Positions 1 to 8,430 of a stretch of 12,880 nt of DNA are shown one piece after another. The position numbers and the translations under genes were made by a program. The stretch covers positions 1-12,880 of the forward strand of contig JAGVEP010000196.1 in NCBI GenBank assembly GCA_020058145.1. Direction: 5' to 3'. The notes beneath the pieces are model-generated. The model did not search any database. It saw only the letters and a program-made list of their open reading frames with translations, and was not told the origin of the DNA. Within the stretch, counting starts at the first letter, position 1. Every line of letters begins with the position of its first letter. The DNA is from Phycisphaerae bacterium. GTDB lineage: Bacteria > Planctomycetota > Phycisphaerae > UBA1845 > Fen-1342.

Positions 1-1
1 C

Positions 2-1804
2 AGGCGACCGAGCCGGCGGCGCAGCGGCCAACGTGGTTTGGGGGGGCGCCCAGCCGCTCGCGGGCACGGCGCGCTGTTGCAGCTTGCGCCCCGGAATCAT
101 CCATGTCAGCGGCACGCTCCACCGCCCGCCCAGAGTAAGAAACGTCGCCAGCAGGATGCGCATATCCAAACCCAGCGACCAGTGCCGCACATACAACGTG
201 TCAAACCAGATCCACTGATGGAAATCGCCCGCGGAGCGCTCGTGCCGGCAGACCTGCCACAGCCCGGTGATGCCCGGACGCACCGACAGCCGCGCGTTTC
301 GCCAGGGTACGCAGATCTGGTTCTCGCGGAAGGGCGACGGGCGCGGGCCGATCAGGCTCATCTCGCCCCGGACGACGTTGACGAGCTGCGGCAGCTCGTC
401 GATGTTGGTGGTGCGCAGCCAGTGGCCCAGCCAAATCACGCGCGGGTCGTTCGGCAGCTTGAATTGCGGGCCGTCGACGGCGTTGGCTTGATACAGCGCA
501 CGCTGCTGCACGTGCGCGTCGTCGACCATCGTGCGGTACTTCCAGCAACGGAAGACCTTACCCCCACGGCCTTCGCGCAGGTGGCCAAAAAACGCGGGGC
601 CACGAGAGGTGAGTTTCACTAGCAGCGCCACCAGCGCCAGCAGGGGCGCAAGCGCAGCCAGGCCGCAGGCCGCTACGACGAAGTCGAACGCCCGCTTCAG
701 GCGGGCACTCCCAGCGCGACCGCGTGTCCCGGCCGCCGGGGAGTCATGGCCGTTGCCGGGGTGTAAATCCACCACCGGCGCGGAGCAGGCCGGCGACCCC
801 GGCTCCACCCCGTCGTGAGCAGACCGCTGGCGGTCGCCGTTGGCGCCGGGGGCAAGCACGTCGTGGACCACAGCCGCCCCGGCTGTGACGTGCGCGCCGC
901 AGCCGACCAGACTCTGCACGACCAGCCCCCGCTGATCGACATGGGCACCGGCCGCCAGCACCGCCGGCCCAATGACGACGGCCTGAGGGCCAATCCTGAC
1001 GTTCTGGTGGATGATGACCGGGCCATAGAGCCGGCTGGTACGGTGCAGGTCGCACCCAGGGCCAACCCAGATCCCGGGGCCGCGCTCCTCGAACGGCGGG
1101 CGCAGGCGACCGCCGGTCGCAGCCAGCACGGCGGACGCGTTGAGCGCCAAAAGCTCAGCCCTCTGCATGAGGTCGAGTTCGCGGCAGGGGGCCGGGATAT
1201 CGCGGCACGGGACACCGCACGCCGACAGGCGGGCGCGCAAGTGCGCCAGGCACACCAACTCCGCCTCCCGCAGATACCGCGCTGCCGTCGCGGAAACGAG
1301 CGCGGCGCACACGCCCGCCAGCTCGAGGTGCGTTACCCCGTCGTACAAGCGTTGAATCCGTCGGACGTGCAACTCCTCATCGCACAGCACCCGCTCCTGC
1401 GTTCCGTCGCACTCGCGCCGCAAGTGGACCAGGTGGATCGACAGCGCGGAGCGCTGCGCCTCCTCCGCCCGCAGGCGAGCGGCGAACTTGCCGGCCGGGA
1501 AGTGCCGGGTGTCCAGGAAGAGGAGCCAGTCGGACGGCTCGAGCGACTCGAGCAACTCTTCAAATCGGTTGGACGCAAGGACAGTAGCGTCCGGGGCCAG
1601 CGCGCGTATCGCGTCGGCGTAAGCCGCATCACACTCGAAGGTGGTCAGCACGAACACAGCCTGCGCACCCGCTCCCCGCGCCTGGTCGCGCAGCGTGTCC
1701 AGCACGGTCGCGGCTCCCAGCGGCGAGAGCAAAAGGGAGGTGGCGCGCCGACTACCATTCAGGTAGGCCGGCCGCCAGTCAATCAGCAGCGCTGTCGTGG
1801 CCAT
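2..1804 (-). CDS. Nucleotidyltransferase-like / hexapeptide / sugar transferase fusion (3' end outside window)
   Basis: I translated the minus strand from ATG at 1804 and found 601 codons without a stop, running off the left edge, so the C-terminus is missing. Residues 1-100 or so look like a degraded nucleotidyltransferase fold (start MATTALLIDWRPAYLNGS, no GxGTR loop). Residues about 261-316 are a hexapeptide-repeat left-handed beta-helix (GPVIIHQNVRIG and following turns). From residue 368 there is a membrane helix (FDFVVAACGLAALAPLLALV) and a bacterial sugar transferase domain with WKYRTM, LPNDPR, the Asp469-Glu470 pair in TNIDELPQL, and SLIGPRP near 483-489. Such enzymes (WcaJ/PglC-type) move a sugar phosphate from a nucleotide sugar to undecaprenyl phosphate at the inner membrane, the first step of EPS assembly. 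Its ATG overlaps the TGA of the kinase gene as ATGA, implying translational coupling. The transferase call is firm; the N-terminal assignment is inference. Confidence 0.88.
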   Translation of the reverse strand, partial: MATTALLIDWRPAYLNGSRRATSLLLSPLGAATVLDTLRDQARGAGAQAVFVLTTFECDAAYADAIRALAPDATVLASNRFEELLESLEPSDWLLFLDTRHFPAGKFAARLRAEEAQRSALSIHLVHLRRECDGTQERVLCDEELHVRRIQRLYDGVTHLELAGVCAALVSATAARYLREAELVCLAHLRARLSACGVPCRDIPAPCRELDLMQRAELLALNASAVLAATGGRLRPPFEERGPGIWVGPGCDLHRTSRLYGPVIIHQNVRIGPQAVVIGPAVLAAGAHVDQRGLVVQSLVGCGAHVTAGAAVVHDVLAPGANGDRQRSAHDGVEPGSPACSAPVVDLHPGNGHDSPAAGTRGRAGSARLKRAFDFVVAACGLAALAPLLALVALLVKLTSRGPAFFGHLREGRGGKVFRCWKYRTMVDDAHVQQRALYQANAVDGPQFKLPNDPRVIWLGHWLRTTNIDELPQLVNVVRGEMSLIGPRPSPFRENQICVPWRNARLSVRPGITGLWQVCRHERSAGDFHQWIWFDTLYVRHWSLGLDMRILLATFLTLGGRWSVPLTWMIPGRKLQQRAVPASGWAPPQTTLAAAPPARSP

Positions 1805-4182
1805 CAGGACTCTTTTCCAGCAGCCCGCCGCTGCGCCGCGGCGCTCGCACGGGCCGGAGGTGGCGCGCCGGGCGGTTCGCTGCTCAGATCCGAGTGGTAG
1901 TCATATCCGTGGCCGTAGCCGTAGCCGTACCCATACCCGTAGCCGGTCGCGCGATCCGAGCCGACAAAAACCGTGCCCAACAGACGCCCCCCCACCGCTG
2001 TCAGAGTAGCGAGCGCGTCGACGACCGCCTCGCGCCGGCAGTGTCGCTCGCGCACCACCAGGATGGTCCCATCGGCGTGCCGCGAGAGAATCGCGGCATC
2101 CGCCGGTCCCAGCAACGGCGCACTGTCCAACAGCACCACGTCGTACGCGGCGCGCCACTGCGCGAGGAGGGACGAAAACGCACCGTTGGCCAGGAGCTCA
2201 CGCTCCTCCGGGCGCCCCACGGCGCTGACGGGCAGGATGCTGAGCCCCGGAGTGGCGGTCGCCCGGACCGCCGCCGGACACAGTTCGGGCTGCGCGAGCA
2301 CATCGCGCAGGCCGGGCGTCGGGTCGATCGCGAAACGCTTGGCCAGCGTCGGCCGGTACACGTCCGTGTCGACCAGCAGAACTTTTTTGCCGCCCAGCGC
2401 CAGACTGCGCGCCAGCATGACGGCGAGCGTGCTCTTGCCCGACCCGATGCTAGCGCTCGTGATGAGCACGACGGCGCCGGCGGTGCCATCCAAGAGGTTC
2501 AGCAAGGCCGTCCGGATCATGCGGACGGACTCGAGCCCGACGGGACATTGTTCCAGCGCGAGCAACTGCTCGCGTGGTCGCAGGGGCAGGCGGCCGAGGA
2601 GCACGGCGCGTCCCGGGCGGGAAGCCTCGACCACCTGATCGACAGTCGGGCTCAACTTGATCCGCATAAGCGCCAACCCAACGCTCACCGCCAGCGCCCC
2701 ACACAGCGCGGCCGCCGTGAACTTCCAGCGCTTGTCGTTGTCCGGCTCCGACGGCTCACGCGCCAGGTACGTGCGGACCTGGCCCGCCACCTCGCGGTTC
2801 ATCCGCATTTCATTGAAACGATGTTCCAACTGTTGCCGCAGCTCTTCGGTCTTAACGCGGTCCGCATTCTGCTGGGCCAGCTTCTCGGCATCGGTAAAGA
2901 CGGACCGGGCTTTTTCCCGCTGCTGCTCGAGCAACTGCGTCAGGAGCTCCAAGCGGACCGTCATCTGCTGCACCGATTCGTGGAGCGCGCCGGAGCCACT
3001 GCCGCTGCCGGGGCTGATATCAACTTGAACCTCGCGCTCGCGAAGTTGGGCTTGGGCGTCGTCGCAATCCTGGCGGGCCTCGTCGAGCTTGGGATTCGCA
3101 TCGCCGAAGCGTTGTTGCCGCCGTTCGACCTCGCGGCGCGCGGCCGCCAGCCGATCGCTCAGTTGTTGCCAGCGACTGTCCACCAGGTACCGGGGATCCC
3201 GGGCCCGTTGCGTGCTCGTGGTGGGTGCTGACGCCGGCGCGGTGGCCGGCTCTGTGGCGGTGGCACTCGCCGGCTGGGTCTGGGATCCGATGTCCGGCTT
3301 GTGGACGTACTCCAGCGTGCGGCGGGCGATCTCGATCTCGGTCTTGAGGCTGCTGACCGTCGACTCGAGCTTCAGCAGGTCGAGCGCCCGCTGCTTGACG
3401 AGCTCTTCCGGAGCGCCGGTTCCGAGCTGCTGACGCAGTCGCGGGGCGTCGCTTTCCAGAGTCCTGAGCTTGATCTCGCAATCGCCCATCTCCTTGCGGA
3501 GCCGGGTCATGACCTCGTTGTCGCTGACGGAGGTGCGCTCGTTGGTGAACTTGACGTATTCCTCCAGGACACGGTCGACGATCAGCTTGGCCTCGTTCGG
3601 GGTCGCCGCGGTCATCGAAACGTAAATCAACTGCTTGCCCCTGGGCACTTCGGCCTTGAGCGCTTCGGTCAGGCGGTCCATGGGCGGCTTGGGCTGCCGC
3701 AGGTGCAGCCGGTCCAGGAGCGACTCCAACGGCGAGGTCGGCGTGGCCCGATACCAATCGGTAGCCTTGATTCTGGAATCATCGAGGACGCCGTTCAAAA
3801 CGACCGGGTTCGTTAGATAGTCCGCCTGGCTGCCGCGGTAGCTCTCGTACAGCGGCACCATGTCGCTCTTGCCGGCGAGCAGTTGGGGAATGACGGGCGA
3901 CACTTCGAGGATGGCGGTGGCTTTGTACGCGGGAACCGACAGCACCCAGATCCCCGCGACGGCGGCAGCCGCCACCAGCAGGAAGACACCGAGGATGCTC
4001 CAGCGGTACGGAAGCAGCAGCCGCGGCGAGATGAGCCGCGGCGTCGGCCCCCCGGGCGCGGTATTCGCCGGCGCAGCATAGTCCAGCGGTTCGTACGCCT
4101 CCGCCGGCGCGACACCACTCAGATCAAGCCCGCCGGCGGTCGTGCGGGCCAGCGGCTGTTTGTGACCGTCGTCGTTAGACAT
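1804..4182 (-). CDS. Wzz/Wzc-type polysaccharide co-polymerase and tyrosine autokinase
   Basis: 792 aa, the usual size for a one-piece bacterial tyrosine kinase (BY-kinase). Membrane helix 1 is at about 61-83 (WSILGVFLLVAAAAVAGIWV), followed by a Wzz domain, a long Gln/Arg/Glu-rich coiled coil (about 200-480), and helix 2 at about 488-508. The cytoplasmic kinase has Walker A SIGSGKST (Lys583), Walker A' VLLVDTDVYRP (604-607 VDTD) and Walker B VVLLDSAP (Asp686). The tail from about 746 is a Tyr-Gly run (YGYGYGYGYGHGYDYHS), the expected autophosphorylation cluster. The family controls EPS chain length and export, with cycling phosphorylation regulating assembly. GAGGG lies 8 nt before the ATG. 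The gene is followed by, and overlaps by ATGA with, the sugar transferase gene. Confident call; the polymer made is unknown. Confidence 0.95.
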   Translation of the reverse strand: MSNDDGHKQPLARTTAGGLDLSGVAPAEAYEPLDYAAPANTAPGGPTPRLISPRLLLPYRWSILGVFLLVAAAAVAGIWVLSVPAYKATAILEVSPVIPQLLAGKSDMVPLYESYRGSQADYLTNPVVLNGVLDDSRIKATDWYRATPTSPLESLLDRLHLRQPKPPMDRLTEALKAEVPRGKQLIYVSMTAATPNEAKLIVDRVLEEYVKFTNERTSVSDNEVMTRLRKEMGDCEIKLRTLESDAPRLRQQLGTGAPEELVKQRALDLLKLESTVSSLKTEIEIARRTLEYVHKPDIGSQTQPASATATEPATAPASAPTTSTQRARDPRYLVDSRWQQLSDRLAAARREVERRQQRFGDANPKLDEARQDCDDAQAQLREREVQVDISPGSGSGSGALHESVQQMTVRLELLTQLLEQQREKARSVFTDAEKLAQQNADRVKTEELRQQLEHRFNEMRMNREVAGQVRTYLAREPSEPDNDKRWKFTAAALCGALAVSVGLALMRIKLSPTVDQVVEASRPGRAVLLGRLPLRPREQLLALEQCPVGLESVRMIRTALLNLLDGTAGAVVLITSASIGSGKSTLAVMLARSLALGGKKVLLVDTDVYRPTLAKRFAIDPTPGLRDVLAQPELCPAAVRATATPGLSILPVSAVGRPEERELLANGAFSSLLAQWRAAYDVVLLDSAPLLGPADAAILSRHADGTILVVRERHCRREAVVDALATLTAVGGRLLGTVFVGSDRATGYGYGYGYGYGHGYDYHSDLSSEPPGAPPPARASAAAQRRAAGKES

Positions 4183-4336
4183 ACATCCATCCCTCGGGCG
4201 GCCCGGGTCGGAGGCGCGCCGGCTTCTTGTCCACCCCTAAATGGGCACCCATCGCCATGCCGGCCGTCGGCGTGTCGGCATCTCGGTCGCCAGTGGACCA
4301 CCAATGCTGGAGATACGGACGCGGCGGCACCGGTCT

Positions 4337-5317
4337 TCAATTCCTGGCAACGGTCGGCATGGCGAGGCACTGTCGGACCGCCCCGGACGAAATCGAGACG
4401 CCCGTGGCGAGCACGGCCTGATCGACAACCACGCGCGCCCCTACCACACAACCCTCCCAGAGCACCGACCGCTCGATAATGGCGCCCCGCCCCACGACGC
4501 ACCGCCTATCGAGCACACTCGGCCCAACCAGTACCGCGTCGTCCTCGATGTGCACGCCGGGCCCGATCATGAGTGGGGGGACCAAGCGGGCCCGTTCCGC
4601 AAGGCGCGCCGTGTGATGAACATACGCGTCGCGGCGCCACTGGTAGCCGTCGCGCGTGAGCCGACGAGCATAAATTCGCTCCAAGGCCCAGGCCTGGGCG
4701 GCCAAGTAAGACTCGCGCCCGCGCACACGCGGAAACGGTCGCGCCACGCGGTGTCCGACCACGAGCGCGCCCGCATCGTGGAGTCGGGGAATCAGCGTTT
4801 CCTTGATGTCCTGAAACCCGCTGCGCGGAACGTGCTCCAGCGCGCTGCGGGCAAACACGTAGAGTCCCACCGGGCTCAAGCAACTCTCGGCCGGCCCGCG
4901 CTCGCCATCCGCCAGGCTCACGACCACCGTGGCCGCCGCTTGGGAGCGCTGGTGCGCCGCGATCAGCGCCTTGAGGTCCAACTCCGGGAGGACCGCGGCC
5001 TCCAGCACCACCAGCAGATCCGCGTCCGAGGCCAGGGCTGCGTCGCGGGCACAGCCGGCCGGCCCGCGCGGAATGTGGTCCGCGTAGTAGTACAATTCGA
5101 CCCCCGTGGCCGCGCCGTCCAGCAGACAGTCCTGTATGAGCAGGGCAGCATCGTTTGAGCAGACCGTCGCGGCCCGCACACCGGCGGCGCGCAGCCAAGC
5201 CAGCGTGTAGTGAATCAGCGGCAGGTTGGCAATAGGCAGCAAGGCCCGCGGGCAAATGGCCTCGAGGGAGTCCTCCTGCCAGACGTGAGAACCAGCCAGT
5301 ATGATCGCCCAGGGCAC
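4337..5317 (-). CDS. Sugar-nucleotidyltransferase-like protein with left-handed beta-helix domain
   Basis: 326 aa starting at GTG (5315-5317). An in-frame TGA lies just upstream with no ATG between, so GTG is the best start. The N-terminus follows the NDP-sugar pyrophosphorylase pattern: AIILAG, then PRALLPIANLPLIHYTLAWL in place of the usual PKALLPV-x-x-xP. The C-terminus (about 236-315) is a hexapeptide-repeat helix (LMIGPGVHIEDDAVLVGPSV and further turns). Odd points: the glycine-rich GxGTR loop after LAG is replaced by SHVWQEDSLEA, and the metal-binding Asp position reads LLVVLEAAV. Catalysis is therefore doubtful, and it may be a regulatory or divergent enzyme. It lies between the zinc-ribbon membrane gene and the kinase in one direction, so it probably supplies or senses activated sugar for EPS. 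Family call good, activity unknown. Confidence 0.82.
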   Translation of the reverse strand: MPWAIILAGSHVWQEDSLEAICPRALLPIANLPLIHYTLAWLRAAGVRAATVCSNDAALLIQDCLLDGAATGVELYYYADHIPRGPAGCARDAALASDADLLVVLEAAVLPELDLKALIAAHQRSQAAATVVVSLADGERGPAESCLSPVGLYVFARSALEHVPRSGFQDIKETLIPRLHDAGALVVGHRVARPFPRVRGRESYLAAQAWALERIYARRLTRDGYQWRRDAYVHHTARLAERARLVPPLMIGPGVHIEDDAVLVGPSVLDRRCVVGRGAIIERSVLWEGCVVGARVVVDQAVLATGVSISSGAVRQCLAMPTVARN

Positions 5318-5365
5318 CGCGTGACCCCACCCACTCTCAATTCACAGCCCGGAAGCGGTTGCCGA

Positions 5366-6067
5366 CTACGCCTCCGGCAAGCAGCGGCGGCGCCCTACGC
5401 CGGGCGGGTGGCGCCACGTGCGTACCCGCGCCACAAGAGCGCGCAGTACGCCGAGCCGTACGAGAACCGCCACGCCCACGCACATCACCGCTGCCACGAG
5501 CAACGCCTGCTGCTTGTAGCCAAAGCCGGGCGCGGGCGAAAGACCGAACAGCCCGGCCACCAGCGACGCGCCAAACACGAACGCACCGCCGCACACCACG
5601 ACGTCGGTCCGCGCGAGCGCCCCGACCAGCACCAGCAGCGCTCCCAGCGACAGACCGCATTCCTTGCGCCAGCCAAACCCGGCCGTCAAATGCGGCGGGA
5701 CCAGCCAATCGAACAGCAACACAAAGACCCCGAGCGCGCACCCGACCAGTCCCAGCAGGGTGGAAAGGCGCAGTCGCGACCTCTCCGGGCTGTGCTGGAC
5801 GGGCCAGGTGGACATATCGTGTGTACAAGCGAGACAGAAATTCTGTATGAGCGGCTCGCCAGCCAGGTATTCTCGCAAGACCTGTACGCGGGCCGCCCGC
5901 CCGCACACCACGCACGTCCGCTGCGTCGACGGCACGCAGGGACCCGCGCCCGCAACGGGTGCTCCGGCCCCACTGCTGGATGGCGTGACGCGGCCGCGCC
6001 CTGCACGCGCTTTCCGCGCGTGATTCGCATCCCGCAATCTCAAACTCTCAAGTCCGGTCGGCGACAT
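5366..6067 (-). CDS. Zinc-ribbon, four-helix membrane protein of unknown function
   Basis: The frame is open further upstream, but the ATG at 6067 is chosen because GGAGG (6077-6081) sits 9 nt before it; this gives 233 aa. Residues 52-55 (CVVC) and 78-81 (CLAC) form a two-pair cysteine zinc ribbon. Four hydrophobic segments follow at about 102-123, 138-152, 156-176 and 188-208, and the tail is Arg-rich. I do not recognise the family. Its position between the NusG paralogue (68 bp away) and the nucleotidyltransferase-like gene suggests a membrane accessory role in EPS export or regulation, but nothing in the sequence proves it. It looks real: good ribosome binding site, conserved-looking motifs, and helices in this frame only. 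Confidence 0.72.
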   Translation of the reverse strand: MSPTGLESLRLRDANHARKARAGRGRVTPSSSGAGAPVAGAGPCVPSTQRTCVVCGRAARVQVLREYLAGEPLIQNFCLACTHDMSTWPVQHSPERSRLRLSTLLGLVGCALGVFVLLFDWLVPPHLTAGFGWRKECGLSLGALLVLVGALARTDVVVCGGAFVFGASLVAGLFGLSPAPGFGYKQQALLVAAVMCVGVAVLVRLGVLRALVARVRTWRHPPGVGRRRCLPEA

Positions 6068-6076
6068 CGGATTGAT

Positions 6077-6081
6077 CCTCC
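6077..6081 (-). promoter_or_regulatory. Ribosome binding site deciding the start of the zinc-ribbon gene
   Basis: The minus strand reads GGGGAGGAT, then ATG after 9 nt from the GGAGG core. The longer upstream frame has no comparable site and overlaps the NusG-like gene, so this site fixes the start at 6067. Confidence 0.65.
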
Positions 6082-6135
6082 CCACAACCGTTCTCGCGAA
6101 ACCGCGTGCGGCGAACCGGGCCCCTGTGCCCGGCG

Positions 6136-6825
6136 CTAGTTGACGGGCTCCAAAACGGCGGCGTCCACCTCCACGACGGCGGACTGTCCAAGCATCGTGA
6201 CGGAAAGGTACATCCGGTAGCGGTGCCCGTGCTGAATGACCACACCTTCCAGCCCCTTCAAGGCTCCGCCGGTGACGCGACAACGCTGCCCCGGTTGGAG
6301 CGCCGGAAACAGCTCGACGGCGCGTCCCTTTTCCACGATGCGACAGATGCAGCTTAGTTCCGTACGCAACTGGTCCTGATCCACCACCTCGATAATGCTG
6401 GCGAGGCGGTTCGTCCGCCGCGCGCGGTCACATTCGTCGTGGCCACCGCACAAAAACACATAGCTGGGAAACAGCGGCACGGCAAATGTCGCCTTGGCCT
6501 TGGCGTACGTGTGGTGGACGCAGACCAGCGGAAGAAAGTGCAGAATGCCGTGCTCGGCCAAGGCGCTCGCGACCCACTTCTCGTTGCGCGCCCGGGTGTG
6601 CAAAACCCACCAGCGGCCGGGCGCGCGCAGGATCGCTTCGTGCGAGTCCAGCCGGGCGTCGGCGCACTCCAGCGGCTTGGAGGACCCCCCCACCGGCTCC
6701 GCACAGGCCGGCATCGGTGGGTGCTCCGTGGCCTGCAACTCACGCGGCAGCGGAACTCCCGGTTGCCACGCCGGACCCGGCTCGTGAGGCGGCCGCCGCA
6801 AGTCGTCCTGGGGTGTCAGGCTCAT
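6136..6825 (-). CDS. NusG-paralogue transcription antiterminator (RfaH/UpxY/LoaP-like)
   Basis: 229 aa. The NGN domain covers about 71-165 (RWWVLHTRARNEKWVASALA, then FAVPLFPSYVFLC) and the KOW domain about 177-229 (LQPGQRCRVTGGALKGLEG). Housekeeping NusG normally sits beside secE and ribosomal genes. Specialised paralogues of this length head capsule or EPS operons, bind RNA polymerase, and suppress termination so the long operon is read to its end. Here it is upstream of the EPS genes in the same direction, which fits. The first 70 residues form a Pro-rich, low-complexity extension not usual in the family. The start has GAGGGAGGGG just upstream. A 10-bp hairpin lies in the leader before it (6902-6924), of possible relevance because LoaP-type factors recognise leader hairpins. 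Confidence 0.88.
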   Translation of the reverse strand: MSLTPQDDLRRPPHEPGPAWQPGVPLPRELQATEHPPMPACAEPVGGSSKPLECADARLDSHEAILRAPGRWWVLHTRARNEKWVASALAEHGILHFLPLVCVHHTYAKAKATFAVPLFPSYVFLCGGHDECDRARRTNRLASIIEVVDQDQLRTELSCICRIVEKGRAVELFPALQPGQRCRVTGGALKGLEGVVIQHGHRYRMYLSVTMLGQSAVVEVDAAVLEPVN

Positions 6826-6901
6826 CTACCCCTCCCTCGTCGCGATTTCCGCACGAAACGCATACGGACACCTTGAAGATGGACGCACTGCCGCTCCGTT
6901 A

Positions 6902-6924
6902 GCGGCTGCTTGCCAAGCAGTCGC
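6902..6924. other. Leader hairpin upstream of the NusG-like gene
   Basis: A 10-bp stem (6902-6911 with 6915-6924, one G-T pair) closes a GCC loop; the core is CTGCTT/AAGCAG. It lies about 77 bp before the NusG-like start, in the 188-bp gap after the regulator gene. No T run follows on either strand, so it is not a normal intrinsic terminator. A role as an antitermination or attenuation signal is inference. I see no other feature in the gap. Confidence 0.4.
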
Positions 6925-7013
6925 CATGTGGCGTCGCGCGCCGTTTACAGCCGCGGCCCGCGTCACACTCGGCCACCCGACAGGTGCGCTCAAATTCCAT
7001 GGCATCCGGGCGG

Positions 7014-7721
7014 TCACGAATCGTGCTCCGTCAAGCCTCCGTACCCCAGGCTGTGCATCATCTGGGCGAGTTCGACGGCATTGCGGACGCGCATTTTTCT
7101 CTTGGTGTGCGACCGGTAAATCTCGACTGTTTTCTCGTGGATTCCCAGTTGCTTCGCGATCGCGCTGCTGGTCTGGCCGGCGATCACGAGATGCAGGACC
7201 TCACGCTCCCGCGGCGTCAGCCGGTCGTACCGCAGCCGGATACCATCGCTGGCCACATGGCGCGCCCGCGTGGCCAGATCCCTGGCCAGGGCCGCGAAGA
7301 CGGCCGGAACCAGCCGCTGCTCCAGATGCTGGTTCTCGATCACGTCGACCGCACCGGCTTTGACGGCGCTGACCGCCGTGGAAACATCGGTGGAGGTCAC
7401 CGCGAAAACGACCGGCATTCGTACGCCCCGCAGCTTGAGTTCACGCTGCGCTGCGAGCACGTCGCCAACAGCCTGGTTCGCGCCCAACACGATGCAGGCC
7501 GGCTTGTCGACGGCAACGGCATTCAGGAGTGCTTCGGCATTCGAATGCGTCTGCACGCGCAGCCCGGCCGCTTCGACCAGAATCCGCACCGTGTCACGCG
7601 TCTGCTCGTTGGCGTCCATCACAAACACGACCGGCGAGTTCGCGAACGCCTCCGGTGATTCGTACCTACGCTCGGCGACGGAAGACGCGCTACTGCGGGT
7701 TCTTGGCATGGGATTGGGCAC
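7014..7721 (-). CDS. LuxR/FixJ-type response regulator with degenerate receiver
   Basis: An ATG exists at 7739 with no ribosome site. GTG at 7721 has GAGGGGG 7 nt upstream and is preferred (235 aa). Numbering from 7739, residues about 36-140 form a receiver domain and 172-230 a LuxR/GerE helix-turn-helix (LTPREREVLHLVIAG, SSAIAKQLGIHEKTVEIYRS). The phosphoacceptor Asp is missing: where the family has LD in a stretch like CIVLD, this protein has CIVLG (Gly86). The acidic pair is reduced to MDANE, and the usual KP near the end is ENQ. It probably works without phosphotransfer, by ligand, partner or expression level. It is first in the EPS gene direction. The DNA-binding role is firm; the targets are unknown. 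Confidence 0.88.
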   Translation of the reverse strand: MPNPMPRTRSSASSVAERRYESPEAFANSPVVFVMDANEQTRDTVRILVEAAGLRVQTHSNAEALLNAVAVDKPACIVLGANQAVGDVLAAQRELKLRGVRMPVVFAVTSTDVSTAVSAVKAGAVDVIENQHLEQRLVPAVFAALARDLATRARHVASDGIRLRYDRLTPREREVLHLVIAGQTSSAIAKQLGIHEKTVEIYRSHTKRKMRVRNAVELAQMMHSLGYGGLTEHDS

Positions 7722-7739
7722 CAGGGAGCCCCCTCGCAT

Positions 7740-8430
7740 AACAAGGACACAAGACGACTGGCGACTTCGGGCTCGGACGCTCGCTCAAGTACGACCCCGC
7801 GGCGTGCCGCGTGCACTCTTGTAAGGGGCTATGTATACGCAAACAGGAACGCTCTTGACGCGCAGACTCCGTCCCCGTCACTTGGGCGGCTTCTTGCCCG
7901 AGCGGCCACCCACGGTCGCGTGTGCAGCCTCCGCCGACGCCGCGACACAGCGCGATTCACCTGGTTTGCAGAGCTTCCATGCCCAACCCAAGGCCCGCTG
8001 GACGTGTGCCGTCTAGGCACAGCCGTCCGATATCTTTGCGACTCTCGGCGCGCGCCTCAGCAGCGAGATTCGCGCCGAAAACACGTTGCCGTCAACGGAA
8101 CTGCACCCACAACTTGCACGAATCTACCTCCCATCCTGACCTGATGGTGCATGCCGCTCGCACTGTTTCCTACTGCTCTCTACCCGCGCCCGAACGACGC
8201 AATCCCGCGATGGCATACGGCTGTCCCTTGTCCCGCGGACTGCAACGTAGAATATAGCCCAGGAATACACGTAATGCAAACCCGATTTTTTCCCGGACTC
8301 GATTATCCCAATTGGCGTTGAGGCCGCCAGCCGCGGCCAACGCGCGTAAGTCTCGCATCCCCAACGAGATCAAGCGCAGCGATCCACCAGCCCGCGGAGC
8401 CGTGCGGCGGCGGGAAATTGAAGTGTGCGA
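7740..8430. other. Intergenic region, no convincing gene
   Basis: About 690 bp between the minus-strand regulator and the repeats in front of the plus-strand cupin gene. Only short frames with biased composition are present, and none has a ribosome site plus a recognisable domain. It should hold the regulator promoter (minus) and perhaps part of the cupin gene control region. I could not place a -35/-10 pair with confidence. Confidence 0.5.

Noticed and set aside
1736..1870. 15-bp repeat GGAGGTGGCGCGCCG at 1736 and 1856, exactly 120 bp apart
   Set aside because: Both copies are inside coding sequence of different genes and frames; likely chance in high-GC DNA.
815..5158. Long plus-strand frames (815-1900, 1894-3231, 4241-5158)
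   Set aside because: They lie opposite genes with clear motifs and have the Arg/Ala/Gly/Pro-rich composition of high-GC shadow frames.
6068..6283. 72-residue upstream extension of the zinc-ribbon protein
   Set aside because: It overlaps the NusG-like gene, is Arg/Gly-rich, and a good ribosome site supports the start at 6067.
7829..8373. Short frames such as 7831-8016 (+) and 8170-8373 (-)
   Set aside because: No ribosome sites, domains or consistent composition.
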